A stretch of DNA of 64,000 nt from Oceanospirillaceae bacterium (GTDB lineage: Bacteria > Pseudomonadota > Gammaproteobacteria > Pseudomonadales > Balneatricaceae). The stretch is taken from NCBI GenBank assembly GCA_013215375.1, contig JABSRB010000015.1, forward strand, positions 51,071 to 115,070, read 5' to 3'. How positions within the stretch are numbered: position 1 is the stretch's first letter; every line of letters starts with the position of its first letter. Position numbers and translations under genes: made by a program. Shown here one piece after another: positions 38,957-47,812 of the stretch. The notes beneath the pieces were generated by a model. That model did not search any database and was not told where the DNA came from. It saw only the letters and a program-made list of their open reading frames with translations.

Positions 38957-39890
38957 TGCCGTCAACGCACACCCGGGTCGTCGCGATATCGTACTAGTCG
39001 TGGATGACTCGGCCGATGCCCTAAGCTTGATTAACGATGTGTTGGAAGAAGCGCAGATGGATGTGCTGGTGGCCCTTGATGGTAAAGCGGCACTGACCAT
39101 TGCCGCGCGCATCAAACCGGACATTATCTTGTTAGATGCCATCATGCCCAACATGGACGGTTTTAGTACCTGCGAAGCGCTCAAAGCTGATCCGCAACTA
39201 GCGACTATTCCGGTTATTTTCATGACAGGGCTCACCGAAAGTGCCGACATTATTCGCGGGCTAAATGCGGGTGGCGTCGATTATCTCACCAAACCTATCA
39301 ATACCAACGAGCTATTAGCGCGGATGCGCGTACATTTGAGCAACGCGAAACTCACCAATAGTGCTCAGTCGGCACTTGATAGCACCGGCCAGCATTTACT
39401 GACCGTATCCTCCACAGGTAAGTTGCTTTGGGCCACCCCACAAGCCTATTCATTACTGGCCAGAGCCAGAGCCGATGAAACTTGGCAGCAACAGCAATTT
39501 AGCCCGCAGCTAACGCATTGGTTCAGCCATCAGCCCAAAGTAGAGCAGCAGTTAACCTTGGCGAACTTGGCTTACCCGTTGTCTGTTAAGTTGATCAGCT
39601 ACCAGCAAACCGGAGAGTTGTTACTGCGTCTAATCGATGGGCAGCGACCCACGCAAGAGCAGCAGTTACAACAGAGCTTAAATCTAACTACCCGTGAGTC
39701 GCAAGTATTACACTGGATAGCTCAAGGGAAAACCAATCGTGAAATAGCGCAGATTTTGGAGATGAGTCCGCGGACTGTGAATAAACATCTAGAGCAAATT
39801 TTCCCTAAATTGGCCGTCGATAATCGTACTGCAGCGGCGGCTGTAGCGCTGAGGGTATTGGTTAATCAAGAGACAGTTGCGAAGGTTTAA
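38949..39890 (+). CDS. Response regulator, receiver plus LuxR-type DNA-binding domain
   Basis: A 313-residue regulator. The receiver (residues 10-130) has VVDDSAD and the phosphoacceptor in LLDAIMPNMDGF. A middle segment of about 100 residues follows. The C-terminal LuxR helix-turn-helix is LTTRESQVLHWIAQGKTNRE with MSPRTVNKHLEQIF. I chose the ATG at 38949, which overlaps the kinase stop by 8 bp (ATGAGTAG); an upstream ATG at 38913 lies inside the kinase gene. With the kinase it makes a phosphorelay that I infer regulates the urt operon, now separated from it by a 6.4-kb islet. Confidence 0.88.
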   Translation: MSSAVNAHPGRRDIVLVVDDSADALSLINDVLEEAQMDVLVALDGKAALTIAARIKPDIILLDAIMPNMDGFSTCEALKADPQLATIPVIFMTGLTESADIIRGLNAGGVDYLTKPINTNELLARMRVHLSNAKLTNSAQSALDSTGQHLLTVSSTGKLLWATPQAYSLLARARADETWQQQQFSPQLTHWFSHQPKVEQQLTLANLAYPLSVKLISYQQTGELLLRLIDGQRPTQEQQLQQSLNLTTRESQVLHWIAQGKTNREIAQILEMSPRTVNKHLEQIFPKLAVDNRTAAAAVALRVLVNQETVAKV

Positions 39891-40297
39891 ATGCCTGTTG
39901 TTGACTAACCCTCAGCTTGCAACTCACAATTGTTACGGAGGGTTGCCAGTGAATGATGTACTGCATGGTGCATAATATGGAGAAGTTGTGGCGATACGAT
40001 GACAGGAATCTTGCACAGACCTTGAAGAAGGCAACAGAGGCTCTATTAGGGGAATTTTAGCTTGAGTTTGACTAATTACTAACCCATATTAGCTGTTATT
40101 AAACCAGAAAAAACATACTGGGACTTAAATAAATTTAACAGTTTAAGGATAGGTTTGTAGAAATTTTGCGTTATTTTCGATTTTTCTACAGCCTAGTTAT
40201 ACGGTCTTAAATAGGATCGTACGCTAATTATACTTTTGACCCAAAACGAAGATTCAGACGGGTTTAAAGTTTTATAACAAGGGATAATAAATACAAA
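39891..40297. other. Left flank of the accessory islet
   Basis: About 400 bp with falling GC content and no gene. An 8-bp inverted repeat, TGTAGAAA at 40156-40163 and TTTCTACA at 40183-40190, is present. It may mark the start of the acquired segment. No tRNA or integrase is seen. Confidence 0.4.
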
Positions 40298-43200
40298 ATG
40301 TTCAAGGGTGGAATCGCAGACAAACTTGGCAATGGTTATGAGTCAAAATGGATCGTAAAGTATCTATTGTTGCTTGTTCCAGGAAAAGCGGACTGGTTTA
40401 AATTTGAAGGGCTTGACACTGAATACGCTGGTTTTGAATTTGCTTGTAATATTAACGGTAGAACAGAATGGCACCAAACTAAGAACAACTGTCCTACTGG
40501 AAACTGGTCAATTAATGCATTAGGAAGCAAAGGTGTACTAAAAGCATTTGCTAATAGGCTAGGAAATGACTGTACTGCTCATTGCTTTTTTGTGTCGCAA
40601 GATAACGCCAAAGATTTTCGGACTTTATCAGAAAAATCACGCATAGCTAATGATCTTCCGCAGCTGGAAGCTAATCTATCAGAAAAGCAGACAGAAGCCT
40701 TAACTGAATTAAAAAAACATTGGGATGTTGATGATACGACCATTTTTGACTGGTTGAATCGTAGTATTGTTGAAATATTCCCAGAGCGTGAATTGGATAC
40801 ATTTATTGAGTGCCACGGTGATCTCTACTTTCAAGATGGCAAAGGAACTTATTCATTTCTCCGAGGTATATTAGAAGAAAACTTCAACGCCAAACTAACG
40901 ACGGATGAGCTGAGAGATCAAATATCAGACAAAGGCACGTTGGTATTTCAAAGCTGGCTGTTTGATTCAACACTTAAAAAAAGGGTTGATGAAGAAACCG
41001 AGGCTTATTTGGATTCCTATTTACCCTTTGGTTTTGCAGGAAAAATAATTGAACGCCAAACTGAAAATGATGTTGTTGATGTGATTTTAAATCAACAATC
41101 TGAAATAGACATCATATTTATTACAGGCTCAGCGGGTGTTGGAAAATCAGGTATTAATCGAGGTGTGCTAAAAAAATTAGTAGATAAAGGGGTACCCGTA
41201 TTAGCTTTTCGCATTGATCAATTTTTATCATGCAACAGTAAGGAAGAGTTAGGGTTACAAATAACAGGAAGACAAGAAAGCCCTGTTATAACGCTTAAAG
41301 CCTCGTCTCCTAATGATATTTCCGTACTTTTTATTGACCAAATTGACTCCGTTAGTGATATTTCTGGGCGAGGTGGTAATGTCAAAAAGGTTCTTTTTAG
41401 ATTACTAGAAGATGCTAAATCGTTTGGCACTGTAAAAATTGTAATGTCTTGTAGAACATTTGACTTAAATAATGATGCTAGGCTTAAGGATATCTATGAC
41501 CAAGATGCGGTATCAAACATTGAAGTTCCTCAGCTGGATTGGAATACTGAAATACAGCCCTTACTAGAGGAAAAAGGTGTCGAAATACAACAGTTGACTG
41601 ATAAGCAGAAGCAATTACTTAGCTTGCCAATCAATTTAACAATATTTTTGAATGTTTATGAGCCTGGATTTTCATTCAGTTCAACTACCGTTCTCTACGA
41701 TGAGTTTGTCACTAAAAAACAACGATATATTTCATCAACATCAAGACCAAATTGGACATTGGCTCAAGTGCTTGGTGAACTTGCACAATGGATGAGTGAA
41801 AAACAGCAATTATCAGCACCTGCTCAAATACTTGACCAATATCCTAATGCACTCGAGATTTTGTCATCTGAGGGGTTAATTACAAGCTCTAAATATAATG
41901 TAAATTTTTTTCATGAAAGTTTTTTCGATTACATTTATGCCAGAAGCTTCGTTATTAGCCATACAAGCATTAGTGAAATGCTGCGCAGCGGTGAGCAGCA
42001 TCTATTTAGGCGGACTCAAGTTCGCCAAATCTTAGAAGCATTGCATGAAACTGACAACCAGCGTTATCTACAAGAGCTTTCTCAATTACTTACAAGTGAT
42101 AATATTCGATATCATATTAAGTCAGCAGTTGCTCAATGGCTACGTGTACTTAAAAATCCTATTAATAAAGAGTTTAGAGTACTCTCTGAATTAAATACTG
42201 AAATAGATAAATTTCACCCATTATTTAAAGTAGCAGCACTTGCGCCAGAGGGGTGGTTTAAACTTTTAACCAGTAATGGCTGGTTACAAAAAAACTTTAC
42301 TCAGGGCAGTGAGGAGCAAATACAAGATATATTATGGTTTTTATCTGTAAATGTCGAAAAATATCAGGAAGCTGTGATGTCAGTATTACGGGATGCGCTG
42401 GCGGTAAAACCTGAAATAGCACACAAGCTTTTTCCTTGGTTTGACAGGCTACTTTTGCGTGAACCTGCACCAGCATTATTGAATCTATATTTGGAATTAA
42501 TAGATCAAAACCCTCAATGTTTTCTTAAAAGTATCGTTAATGAAAACTTTTCCATGCCATTTCATGGATGGATTGAATCTTCACCAGACCTATGTGGACA
42601 ATTAATTAAGAAGATTTATTCCATCTGGTGCAGCGAGAATACTGATGAAATCCCTTTTTCTAGAGACGCAGAGTCAATTATTGACTCCTACTCCTTGTCT
42701 GAAATTGCTAAAAAATCCCCATTAGCCTTCGTCGAAGGCACTACCGAAGTTTTTGTCTATGCAGTTACAGCTGTACTGAATACTGATGAGTTTAAGCATT
42801 ATTATGGTTTTAGCCAAAGAGCTTATTCAGGTTTGAATCATGGTTTTGATGATTTTTTAAGTAAGTATCGTGAATCAATGATTCAGCTCGCCATTGAACA
42901 ACCTGAAATAGCTAAAGAGTATTTATTACTTTTACCATTCAATAAGCATGAATGCTTTATGCACATTTATCTTGAAACTATAGCGGCAGCTCCTGAAGCA
43001 TTATCATACCTGTTAGCAGACCTTATTGATGATGAGTTGGCATTTGAAGCCGGCTTTGATGGTGCTAAGTGGTTATCTTTGGCTAATGCTTACAGGTCAG
43101 CGGCCCCTTATCTGATTAATGAACAATCAATACGGGTAGAGTTTCAAATTACCAACTACAATCCAGAAATACTGGATTCGTACCGTATCTATCAAGCAGT

Positions 43201-44875
43201 AAAAAGAGATGATAATGATTATTGGAATTATACAACCAAGACAGCTATTTATTATTTAAACCGTTCTGGCTATCAGCAATGGTGTATTTTAGAAACGGTA
43301 GGTGAAGATCAACTTAACGATTTATCGAAATTGAAACTTGCTCAATTACGTAGAAAATTTCCTAATTGCAAAGTTGAAAAACCTGATCATAAAGAAGCAT
43401 CTTTTGTTGGCTCTCCTTTATCCAAATCATCCACAGAAAAAATGGACGATAAAAGTTGGTTATCAGCAATCGAAAAATATAGTGACGCATGGCGACCAGA
43501 CCGAAGTTTCGGTGAAGGTGGTGCAAGGGAACTGGCAGGATATTTACATGGTTATTCGGCACAAAATCCAGAACGGTTTGCGGCTCTTAGCTTAAAAATA
43601 CCTCATGACTCAAATCCTGCGTACGTTAGAGAAATTGTAATAGGTCTCTCAGAATCTGAAAGTCATTCGATCACTGATTTTGAGATGATTAATGTTGTTC
43701 TTCGCGCCCACAGTCATCCTGAAAAACCTTTTGGGGAAGCTATCGCAAGATTACTTAGAGCAAAACCTCATCTTACTGAAGAGCCTGAAATACTTGATCT
43801 ATTAATATGGTATGTAGTTAATGGGGAATCTAATGAAGATGTTGATGAATCAAATACAGCAAGAGAGTCAGCTGATATAGATAGCTTACTGCAAAGTGGC
43901 GATCGTCTACATATCAGGGGGATTAATGGTGTACGAGGGAGTGCTTGGGATGCATTGCATATCGCTTTTACCGAAGCCTTATCAGCTGAAGAAAAAATTA
44001 TTGATGCGATTAAATTTGCTGTGGCTAATGAACCATTAGTCAGTATACGCTGCTGTATCATCGAATCTTTTAGCACCATCTTCAATAAAGACAAAACACT
44101 GTTTTCAGAATTGATTTATCAATTAGTTGATCCCTCTAACTGTAAGGTAGGTAAACAGCACATAGCATTGTCACCACTTATAACTCGTACAGGCATCTAT
44201 TTATTTCCATATATCTTTTCCCAAATTCCAGAACTAGCAAAGGAGCTAGTTGATAAGCTAATAAACAGCGACAATGATGATATGCACCTGATAGGAGTCT
44301 GGTTAATTTATTGTGAAAGTTTCAGAAATGAAAATTATATCGAAATTGCAAATTCCTACCCTATGACAAACCCAGAGTATCGAAAAATCATGGTAAGTGT
44401 AGCTAGAGATGTCATTGGCTGGACTGGCAGTAAACATCGTGCTGAAAAATTATTGAATGTTTTTTTTCATGATATCGATGACAATATCAGAAGCACTGCT
44501 TCATCTGCTTTTAGGAATATTGATAAAGCTGATTTTATATACCATAAAGGCTTATGCCATAACTTTATTGATTCACCTGCCTTTACAGGTCACAGTTCTT
44601 CTATGCTATATAAAATAGAAGATGTTGAAGGGAATATTAGCGATATTATTATTTCTTCAGCTGAAAAAATAATTCATACAGCTATTGCCAAAAGACAAGC
44701 AGGTGAAGCATTTAGTTCAGGTCTGCGTCATCTTCAAGATCATTTAAAAAGTGCTTATTTAGCATCAGAAGCTAATCCAAAAGAAAGGAAACAGATATTA
44801 GATTTAATTGATCTTATGTTAATTCATGAGATATATGGGGTTGAAGAAATTACCAATGTAGATGACCGATACTAA
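40298..44875 (+). CDS. Cap4-like nuclease/STAND NTPase protein, probable antiphage effector
   Basis: A 1525-residue protein. Residues 1-110 resemble the Cap4/DUF4297 endonuclease domain of the PD-(D/E)xK fold: a first helix GNGYESKWIVKYLLLL with Glu15, GFEF with Glu47, and Gln60-x-Lys62 in EWHQTKN. Residues 255-480 form a P-loop NTPase with Walker A GSAGVGKSG (277-284), Walker B VLFIDQID (Asp347) and an MSCRTFD sensor, followed by a FFHESFFDYIYARSF segment common in STAND proteins. The remaining 900 residues are helical and repeat-like, as in the target-sensing part of Avs proteins. Codon use is much AT-richer than in flanking genes. It is a lone gene, with no accessory protease or HNH gene. 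Defence role is inferred from domain order. Confidence 0.7.
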   Translation: MFKGGIADKLGNGYESKWIVKYLLLLVPGKADWFKFEGLDTEYAGFEFACNINGRTEWHQTKNNCPTGNWSINALGSKGVLKAFANRLGNDCTAHCFFVSQDNAKDFRTLSEKSRIANDLPQLEANLSEKQTEALTELKKHWDVDDTTIFDWLNRSIVEIFPERELDTFIECHGDLYFQDGKGTYSFLRGILEENFNAKLTTDELRDQISDKGTLVFQSWLFDSTLKKRVDEETEAYLDSYLPFGFAGKIIERQTENDVVDVILNQQSEIDIIFITGSAGVGKSGINRGVLKKLVDKGVPVLAFRIDQFLSCNSKEELGLQITGRQESPVITLKASSPNDISVLFIDQIDSVSDISGRGGNVKKVLFRLLEDAKSFGTVKIVMSCRTFDLNNDARLKDIYDQDAVSNIEVPQLDWNTEIQPLLEEKGVEIQQLTDKQKQLLSLPINLTIFLNVYEPGFSFSSTTVLYDEFVTKKQRYISSTSRPNWTLAQVLGELAQWMSEKQQLSAPAQILDQYPNALEILSSEGLITSSKYNVNFFHESFFDYIYARSFVISHTSISEMLRSGEQHLFRRTQVRQILEALHETDNQRYLQELSQLLTSDNIRYHIKSAVAQWLRVLKNPINKEFRVLSELNTEIDKFHPLFKVAALAPEGWFKLLTSNGWLQKNFTQGSEEQIQDILWFLSVNVEKYQEAVMSVLRDALAVKPEIAHKLFPWFDRLLLREPAPALLNLYLELIDQNPQCFLKSIVNENFSMPFHGWIESSPDLCGQLIKKIYSIWCSENTDEIPFSRDAESIIDSYSLSEIAKKSPLAFVEGTTEVFVYAVTAVLNTDEFKHYYGFSQRAYSGLNHGFDDFLSKYRESMIQLAIEQPEIAKEYLLLLPFNKHECFMHIYLETIAAAPEALSYLLADLIDDELAFEAGFDGAKWLSLANAYRSAAPYLINEQSIRVEFQITNYNPEILDSYRIYQAVKRDDNDYWNYTTKTAIYYLNRSGYQQWCILETVGEDQLNDLSKLKLAQLRRKFPNCKVEKPDHKEASFVGSPLSKSSTEKMDDKSWLSAIEKYSDAWRPDRSFGEGGARELAGYLHGYSAQNPERFAALSLKIPHDSNPAYVREIVIGLSESESHSITDFEMINVVLRAHSHPEKPFGEAIARLLRAKPHLTEEPEILDLLIWYVVNGESNEDVDESNTARESADIDSLLQSGDRLHIRGINGVRGSAWDALHIAFTEALSAEEKIIDAIKFAVANEPLVSIRCCIIESFSTIFNKDKTLFSELIYQLVDPSNCKVGKQHIALSPLITRTGIYLFPYIFSQIPELAKELVDKLINSDNDDMHLIGVWLIYCESFRNENYIEIANSYPMTNPEYRKIMVSVARDVIGWTGSKHRAEKLLNVFFHDIDDNIRSTASSAFRNIDKADFIYHKGLCHNFIDSPAFTGHSSSMLYKIEDVEGNISDIIISSAEKIIHTAIAKRQAGEAFSSGLRHLQDHLKSAYLASEANPKERKQILDLIDLMLIHEIYGVEEITNVDDRY

Positions 44876-44951
44876 TGTATAAATTGCAAGGGCCGCAGTT
44901 ATAATCCAGAATGTTTTAATTACAGTTTTCTACTTTAGCTTAATATAAAAT

Positions 44952-45164
44952 ATGCCTGAATTTTCTTGGTTTCTCACAATTGGACTACATCGAATTTGGC
45001 TGACAGTTTCAAGTGCCAACATGGGCGCTATCCATTCCTATAAGAAACTGGGCTATATTGAAGAAGGAGTGATGCGCGAGGCTGCATTTAAAGATGGCGA
45101 ATATCACGACAAAATTGTAATGGGCATTCTCAAGTCTGAATGGCATAACAAGTTAATTAATTAA
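44952..45164 (+). pseudogene. GNAT acetyltransferase, C-terminal remnant
   Basis: The 70 codons match the last third of GNAT N-acetyltransferases: GLHRIWLTVSSANMGAIHSY, KKLGYIEEGVMREAAFKDGE and YHDKIVMGILKSEW. The acetyl-CoA-binding part and the first about 100 residues are missing, with a stop codon just upstream of the ATG, so the gene is truncated. An attC-like site begins at its stop codon, the layout of an integron cassette. It probably lost its 5' part when the large gene upstream was acquired. Confidence 0.65.
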
Positions 45165-45231
45165 TCGCTTTCAACGTCAGACAGCCTACATATTCCTTCG
45201 CCACAGGCTGCTGATTATTGAAGCGTTAGAC
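45156..45231 (+). repeat. attC-like recombination site
   Basis: Starts at the stop codon of the GNAT remnant and ends with GTTAGAC (45225-45231), a match to the attC R' consensus GTTRRRY. The arms pair as CGCTT-CAA (45166-45174, one unpaired T) with TTGAAGCG (45218-45225), then TCAG and CAGCCT separated by one extrahelical A pair with AGGCTG and CTGA; loop of 17 nt. Spacers and bulged bases are as expected for attC. The left outer box is weak. Confidence 0.55.
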
Positions 45232-45236
45232 TCAAG

Positions 45237-45632
45237 GTGAAGCCAAGGGATATGAATAAATTCCCTGTGGTTTTTATTCTATTGTCCGCTCATGTATACG
45301 CGGAGCCTCCCTTCGTTCCGAACGAAGTGCTGAGAAAGGTGATTACTCATAAAAAGGTTACTGATTTTTTTCATACCAACATTATTAAGCTATCTACAGT
45401 TAACTTGGCTTCAGCGCCGAATGTAAGCGACCTTAAACCTAAAGTATTGCTTGTCACATATAACAGCACTGAACAAAAATTGGCTTTCCAGTTTTCAAAG
45501 ATTAGTTGGCCTTCTTCTGGAAATGTCACAGTTTGGTTCAAATATCCCCCCGAAGGAATGCTTGGTAAGGTTTACTTCAACCTTGAAAAGGGTGTTGCTG
45601 TTATCGCAAAGGTGGAAGTATGGGAACAATAG
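45237..45632 (+). CDS. Small secreted hypothetical protein (cassette-like)
   Basis: About 126-131 residues. From the ATG at 45252 the protein begins MNKFPVVFILLSAHVYAEPP, a signal peptide; the GTG at 45237 would add five residues. The rest is beta-rich with a FQFSKISWPSSGNVTVWFKYP segment and no recognised domain. It is flanked on both sides by attC-like sites, with almost no other intergenic DNA, exactly the layout of an integron gene cassette. Function unknown. Confidence 0.6.
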   Translation: MKPRDMNKFPVVFILLSAHVYAEPPFVPNEVLRKVITHKKVTDFFHTNIIKLSTVNLASAPNVSDLKPKVLLVTYNSTEQKLAFQFSKISWPSSGNVTVWFKYPPEGMLGKVYFNLEKGVAVIAKVEVWEQ

Positions 45633-45640
45633 CAATCAAG

Positions 45641-45723
45641 GTTAACAAACACAGTCTGTCGGGAAATCGGGACGCCACTTCGTGGCTGAAATCCCTCGGT
45701 TTCCTCGGCTGTGGGCATTATGC
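45641..45723 (+). repeat. attC-like recombination site
   Basis: Begins GTTAACAAACACAG and ends GGGCATTATGC. The central stem GCCAC (45674-45678) and GTGGC (45682-45686) has a TTC loop; outside it CGGGAAATCGGGA pairs imperfectly with TCCCTCGGTTTCCTCG, and ACACAG with CTGTGG. This nested imperfect palindrome beginning TAACAA is typical of Vibrio-like attC sites, although the R' box has ATT in place of GTT. Confidence 0.5.
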
Positions 45724-45753
45724 AAACATAAGCTCCCCAAAAAGGAAATTGGA

Positions 45754-46155
45754 ATGTCTAACTCTATTATTAGTCACATCACTTTAGGCACATATGACTA
45801 TGAGAAAACTGCCTCTTTCTATGATGCGGTACTGAAACCACTGGGTTTTAGTCGAGTACCAAAATCTGCTGGAAAACCTCCTATGTATGCCGTAAACGGT
45901 GAAATGGCCCATCTGTACTTGTATAAGCCATATGATGGCAAGCAGGCCACTTGGGGTAATGGGGCTCATATAGCTTTACAGCAAAAACAAGGATAGCTGT
46001 TGATGAGTTCTACCACCCAAGAAGCAATATCAAACGGTGGTTCTGATGAAGGGGAGCCGGGGTTAAGAGAAGGCTATGGACAGAACTACTATGCTGCATA
46101 TGTTCGTGATCCAGATGGTAATAAGCTACAAGCAGTATGCTATGAACACGCATAA
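45754..46155 (+). pseudogene. VOC/glyoxalase family protein gene with two frameshifts
   Basis: The first part, from the ATG at 45754, reads MSNSIISHITLGTYDYEKTA and LYLYKPYDGKQATWGNGAHI, a vicinal-oxygen-chelate protein. After HIALQQK the frame is lost near 45988; the family sequence RIAVDEFY resumes in another frame, and ISNGGSDEGEPGLREGYG to a C-terminal AAYVRDPDGNKLQAVCYEH follows after a second shift near 46010. The two shifts compensate. The third cassette-like gene after the large defence-like gene; either a pseudogene or a sequencing error. Confidence 0.7.
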
Positions 46156-46363
46156 TAAAAAGAGTATGTGATTTAACAAATCGACCATTATTCCCCGAAA
46201 CCTGTAACTACGTCAAATGACGTACCCCAATCTGTTAATCACCCCATAGGCGCATAGCTGTGTTTTTTTAATAATAGAGCACAATAAACAGCTTGCCTGC
46301 CAATGCTCCGGCTGTTTTTTCACCATGAAGCATTCACTTGTCATCTAACAAAGAGGGAAGACC
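46156..46363 (+). promoter_or_regulatory. urtA upstream region with palindrome
   Basis: Contains a perfect inverted repeat TACGTCA-AA-TGACGTA at 46209-46224, about 140 bp before the urtA ATG, a candidate operator for the response regulator or a nitrogen regulator. I could not find a convincing sigma-54 GG-N10-GC promoter. A TTTAACAAATCG stretch near 46171 resembles the start of a truncated attC. Confidence 0.4.
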
Positions 46364-47644
46364 ATGAAGGTTACACAATTTGTCTCGACACTCGCGCTGT
46401 CTATCAGTTGCGCCATCAGCGCTAGCGCTTTCGCTGCTGATACCATTAAAGTAGGTGTTTTACATTCACTGTCCGGCACGATGGCGATCAGCGAAACGAC
46501 TTTAAAAGACACTGTATTAATGATGGTCGAAGAGCAGAACAAAAAAGGCGGCTTATTAGGTAAGCAGCTAGAAGCTGTGGTTGTTGATCCGGCTTCAAAC
46601 TGGCCACTATTTGCTGAGAAAACACGTGAGTTGTTAACTCAGGAAAAAGTCGATGTTATTTTTGGCAGCTGGACCTCAGTATCGCGCAAGTCTGTATTGC
46701 CAGTTATTGAAGAGCTAAACGGTTTAATGTTTTACCCAGTGCAATACGAGGGCGAAGAGTCTTCTAAAAACATCTTTTACACCGGTGCTGCGCCTAACCA
46801 ACAGGCGATTCCCGCGGTTGATTACCTGATGGACGAGTTAGAAATTAAGCGTTGGGTATTAGCAGGTACTGACTATGTCTACCCGCGTACCACCAACAAG
46901 ATCTTGTTAGCTTATCTAAAGTCTAAAGGTGTAGATGAGGCTGATATCATGGTCAACTACACACCTTTTGGTCATTCTGACTGGCAGTCTATTGTCTCTG
47001 ATGTGAAGAAATTCGGCTCACAAGGCAAAAAAACCGCGGTAGTTTCTACTATCAATGGTGATGCTAACGTACCTTTCTATAAAGAGTTGGGTAACCAGGG
47101 CATTTCATCTGAAGACATTCCAGTGATTGCATTCTCTGTTGGTGAAGAGGAGCTTTCTGGCATAGATACTAAGCCACTAGTCGGTCACTTAGCGGCTTGG
47201 AACTACTTCCAAAGCGTTGAATCTGCAGAAAACGAAGCATTTATCGCACAGTGGAAAAAGTTTATCGGTGATGACAAACGTGTCACAAATGATCCGATGG
47301 AAGCGACTTACATCGGCTTTAAAATGTGGGCACAAGCGGTGACGGATGCTAAAACCACTGACGTGGATGCGGTTGAACAGGCAATGCTTGGGCAAACTAC
47401 GCCAAACTTAACCGGCGGTATCGCTAAAATGAACAACAACCATCACTTGAGCAAGCCGGTATTAATCGGTGAGATCCAAGACGATGGTCAGTTAGAAGTT
47501 GTATGGTCTACAGACTCTGTCGTACCAGGCGATGCTTGGTCTGATTTCCTACCGGGATCTAAAGATCTTATCGCCGATTGGAGCCCTGCACTTAAGTGCG
47601 GTAACTTCAATACTGTGACTAAGGTTTGTTCTGGCCAAAAGTAA
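46364..47644 (+). CDS. urtA: Urea ABC transporter substrate-binding protein
   Basis: A 426-residue periplasmic protein with a signal peptide ending ASAFA near residue 24, followed by DTIKVGVLHSLSGTMAISET, characteristic of UrtA. FGSWTSVSRKSVLPV, GLMFYPVQYEGEE and the C-terminal DWSPALKCGNFNTV also match the family. It delivers urea to UrtBC. A strong hairpin with a T-run after the gene probably reduces transcription into urtB, giving binding protein in excess. It sits after the regulator pair and the accessory islet. Confidence 0.95.
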   Translation: MKVTQFVSTLALSISCAISASAFAADTIKVGVLHSLSGTMAISETTLKDTVLMMVEEQNKKGGLLGKQLEAVVVDPASNWPLFAEKTRELLTQEKVDVIFGSWTSVSRKSVLPVIEELNGLMFYPVQYEGEESSKNIFYTGAAPNQQAIPAVDYLMDELEIKRWVLAGTDYVYPRTTNKILLAYLKSKGVDEADIMVNYTPFGHSDWQSIVSDVKKFGSQGKKTAVVSTINGDANVPFYKELGNQGISSEDIPVIAFSVGEEELSGIDTKPLVGHLAAWNYFQSVESAENEAFIAQWKKFIGDDKRVTNDPMEATYIGFKMWAQAVTDAKTTDVDAVEQAMLGQTTPNLTGGIAKMNNNHHLSKPVLIGEIQDDGQLEVVWSTDSVVPGDAWSDFLPGSKDLIADWSPALKCGNFNTVTKVCSGQK

Positions 47645-47721
47645 TAGCTTAAGATCTCAGCATAACTACTGCACTCGATAATGCACCGCTATGCAGAGGT
47701 CTGTGTTTATTAAAAGCTATC

Positions 47722-47757
47722 TCCCGAGTGGGCTTTGCCTACTCGGGAATCTTTTTT
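47722..47757 (+). terminator. Terminator/attenuator between urtA and urtB
   Basis: 12-bp stem TCCCGAGTGGGC/GCCTACTCGGGA with one wobble pair and a TTT loop, followed by ATCTTTTTTT. Probably partial termination that lowers expression of urtBCDE relative to urtA. Confidence 0.85.
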
Positions 47758-47812
47758 TATCCTACTTTTATTTTTTATTCCCCTCGCTGATTTTTAATTT
47801 CAGGAGTCCAGC

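Noticed and set aside
40298..44875. Assignment of the large gene to a specific Avs type
   Set aside because: Only the general nuclease-STAND-repeat order can be seen; type assignment needs profile comparison of the C-terminal sensor.
46156..46363. Sigma-54 promoter for urtA
   Set aside because: No GG-N10-GC element with adequate flanking match was found despite the nitrogen role of the operon.
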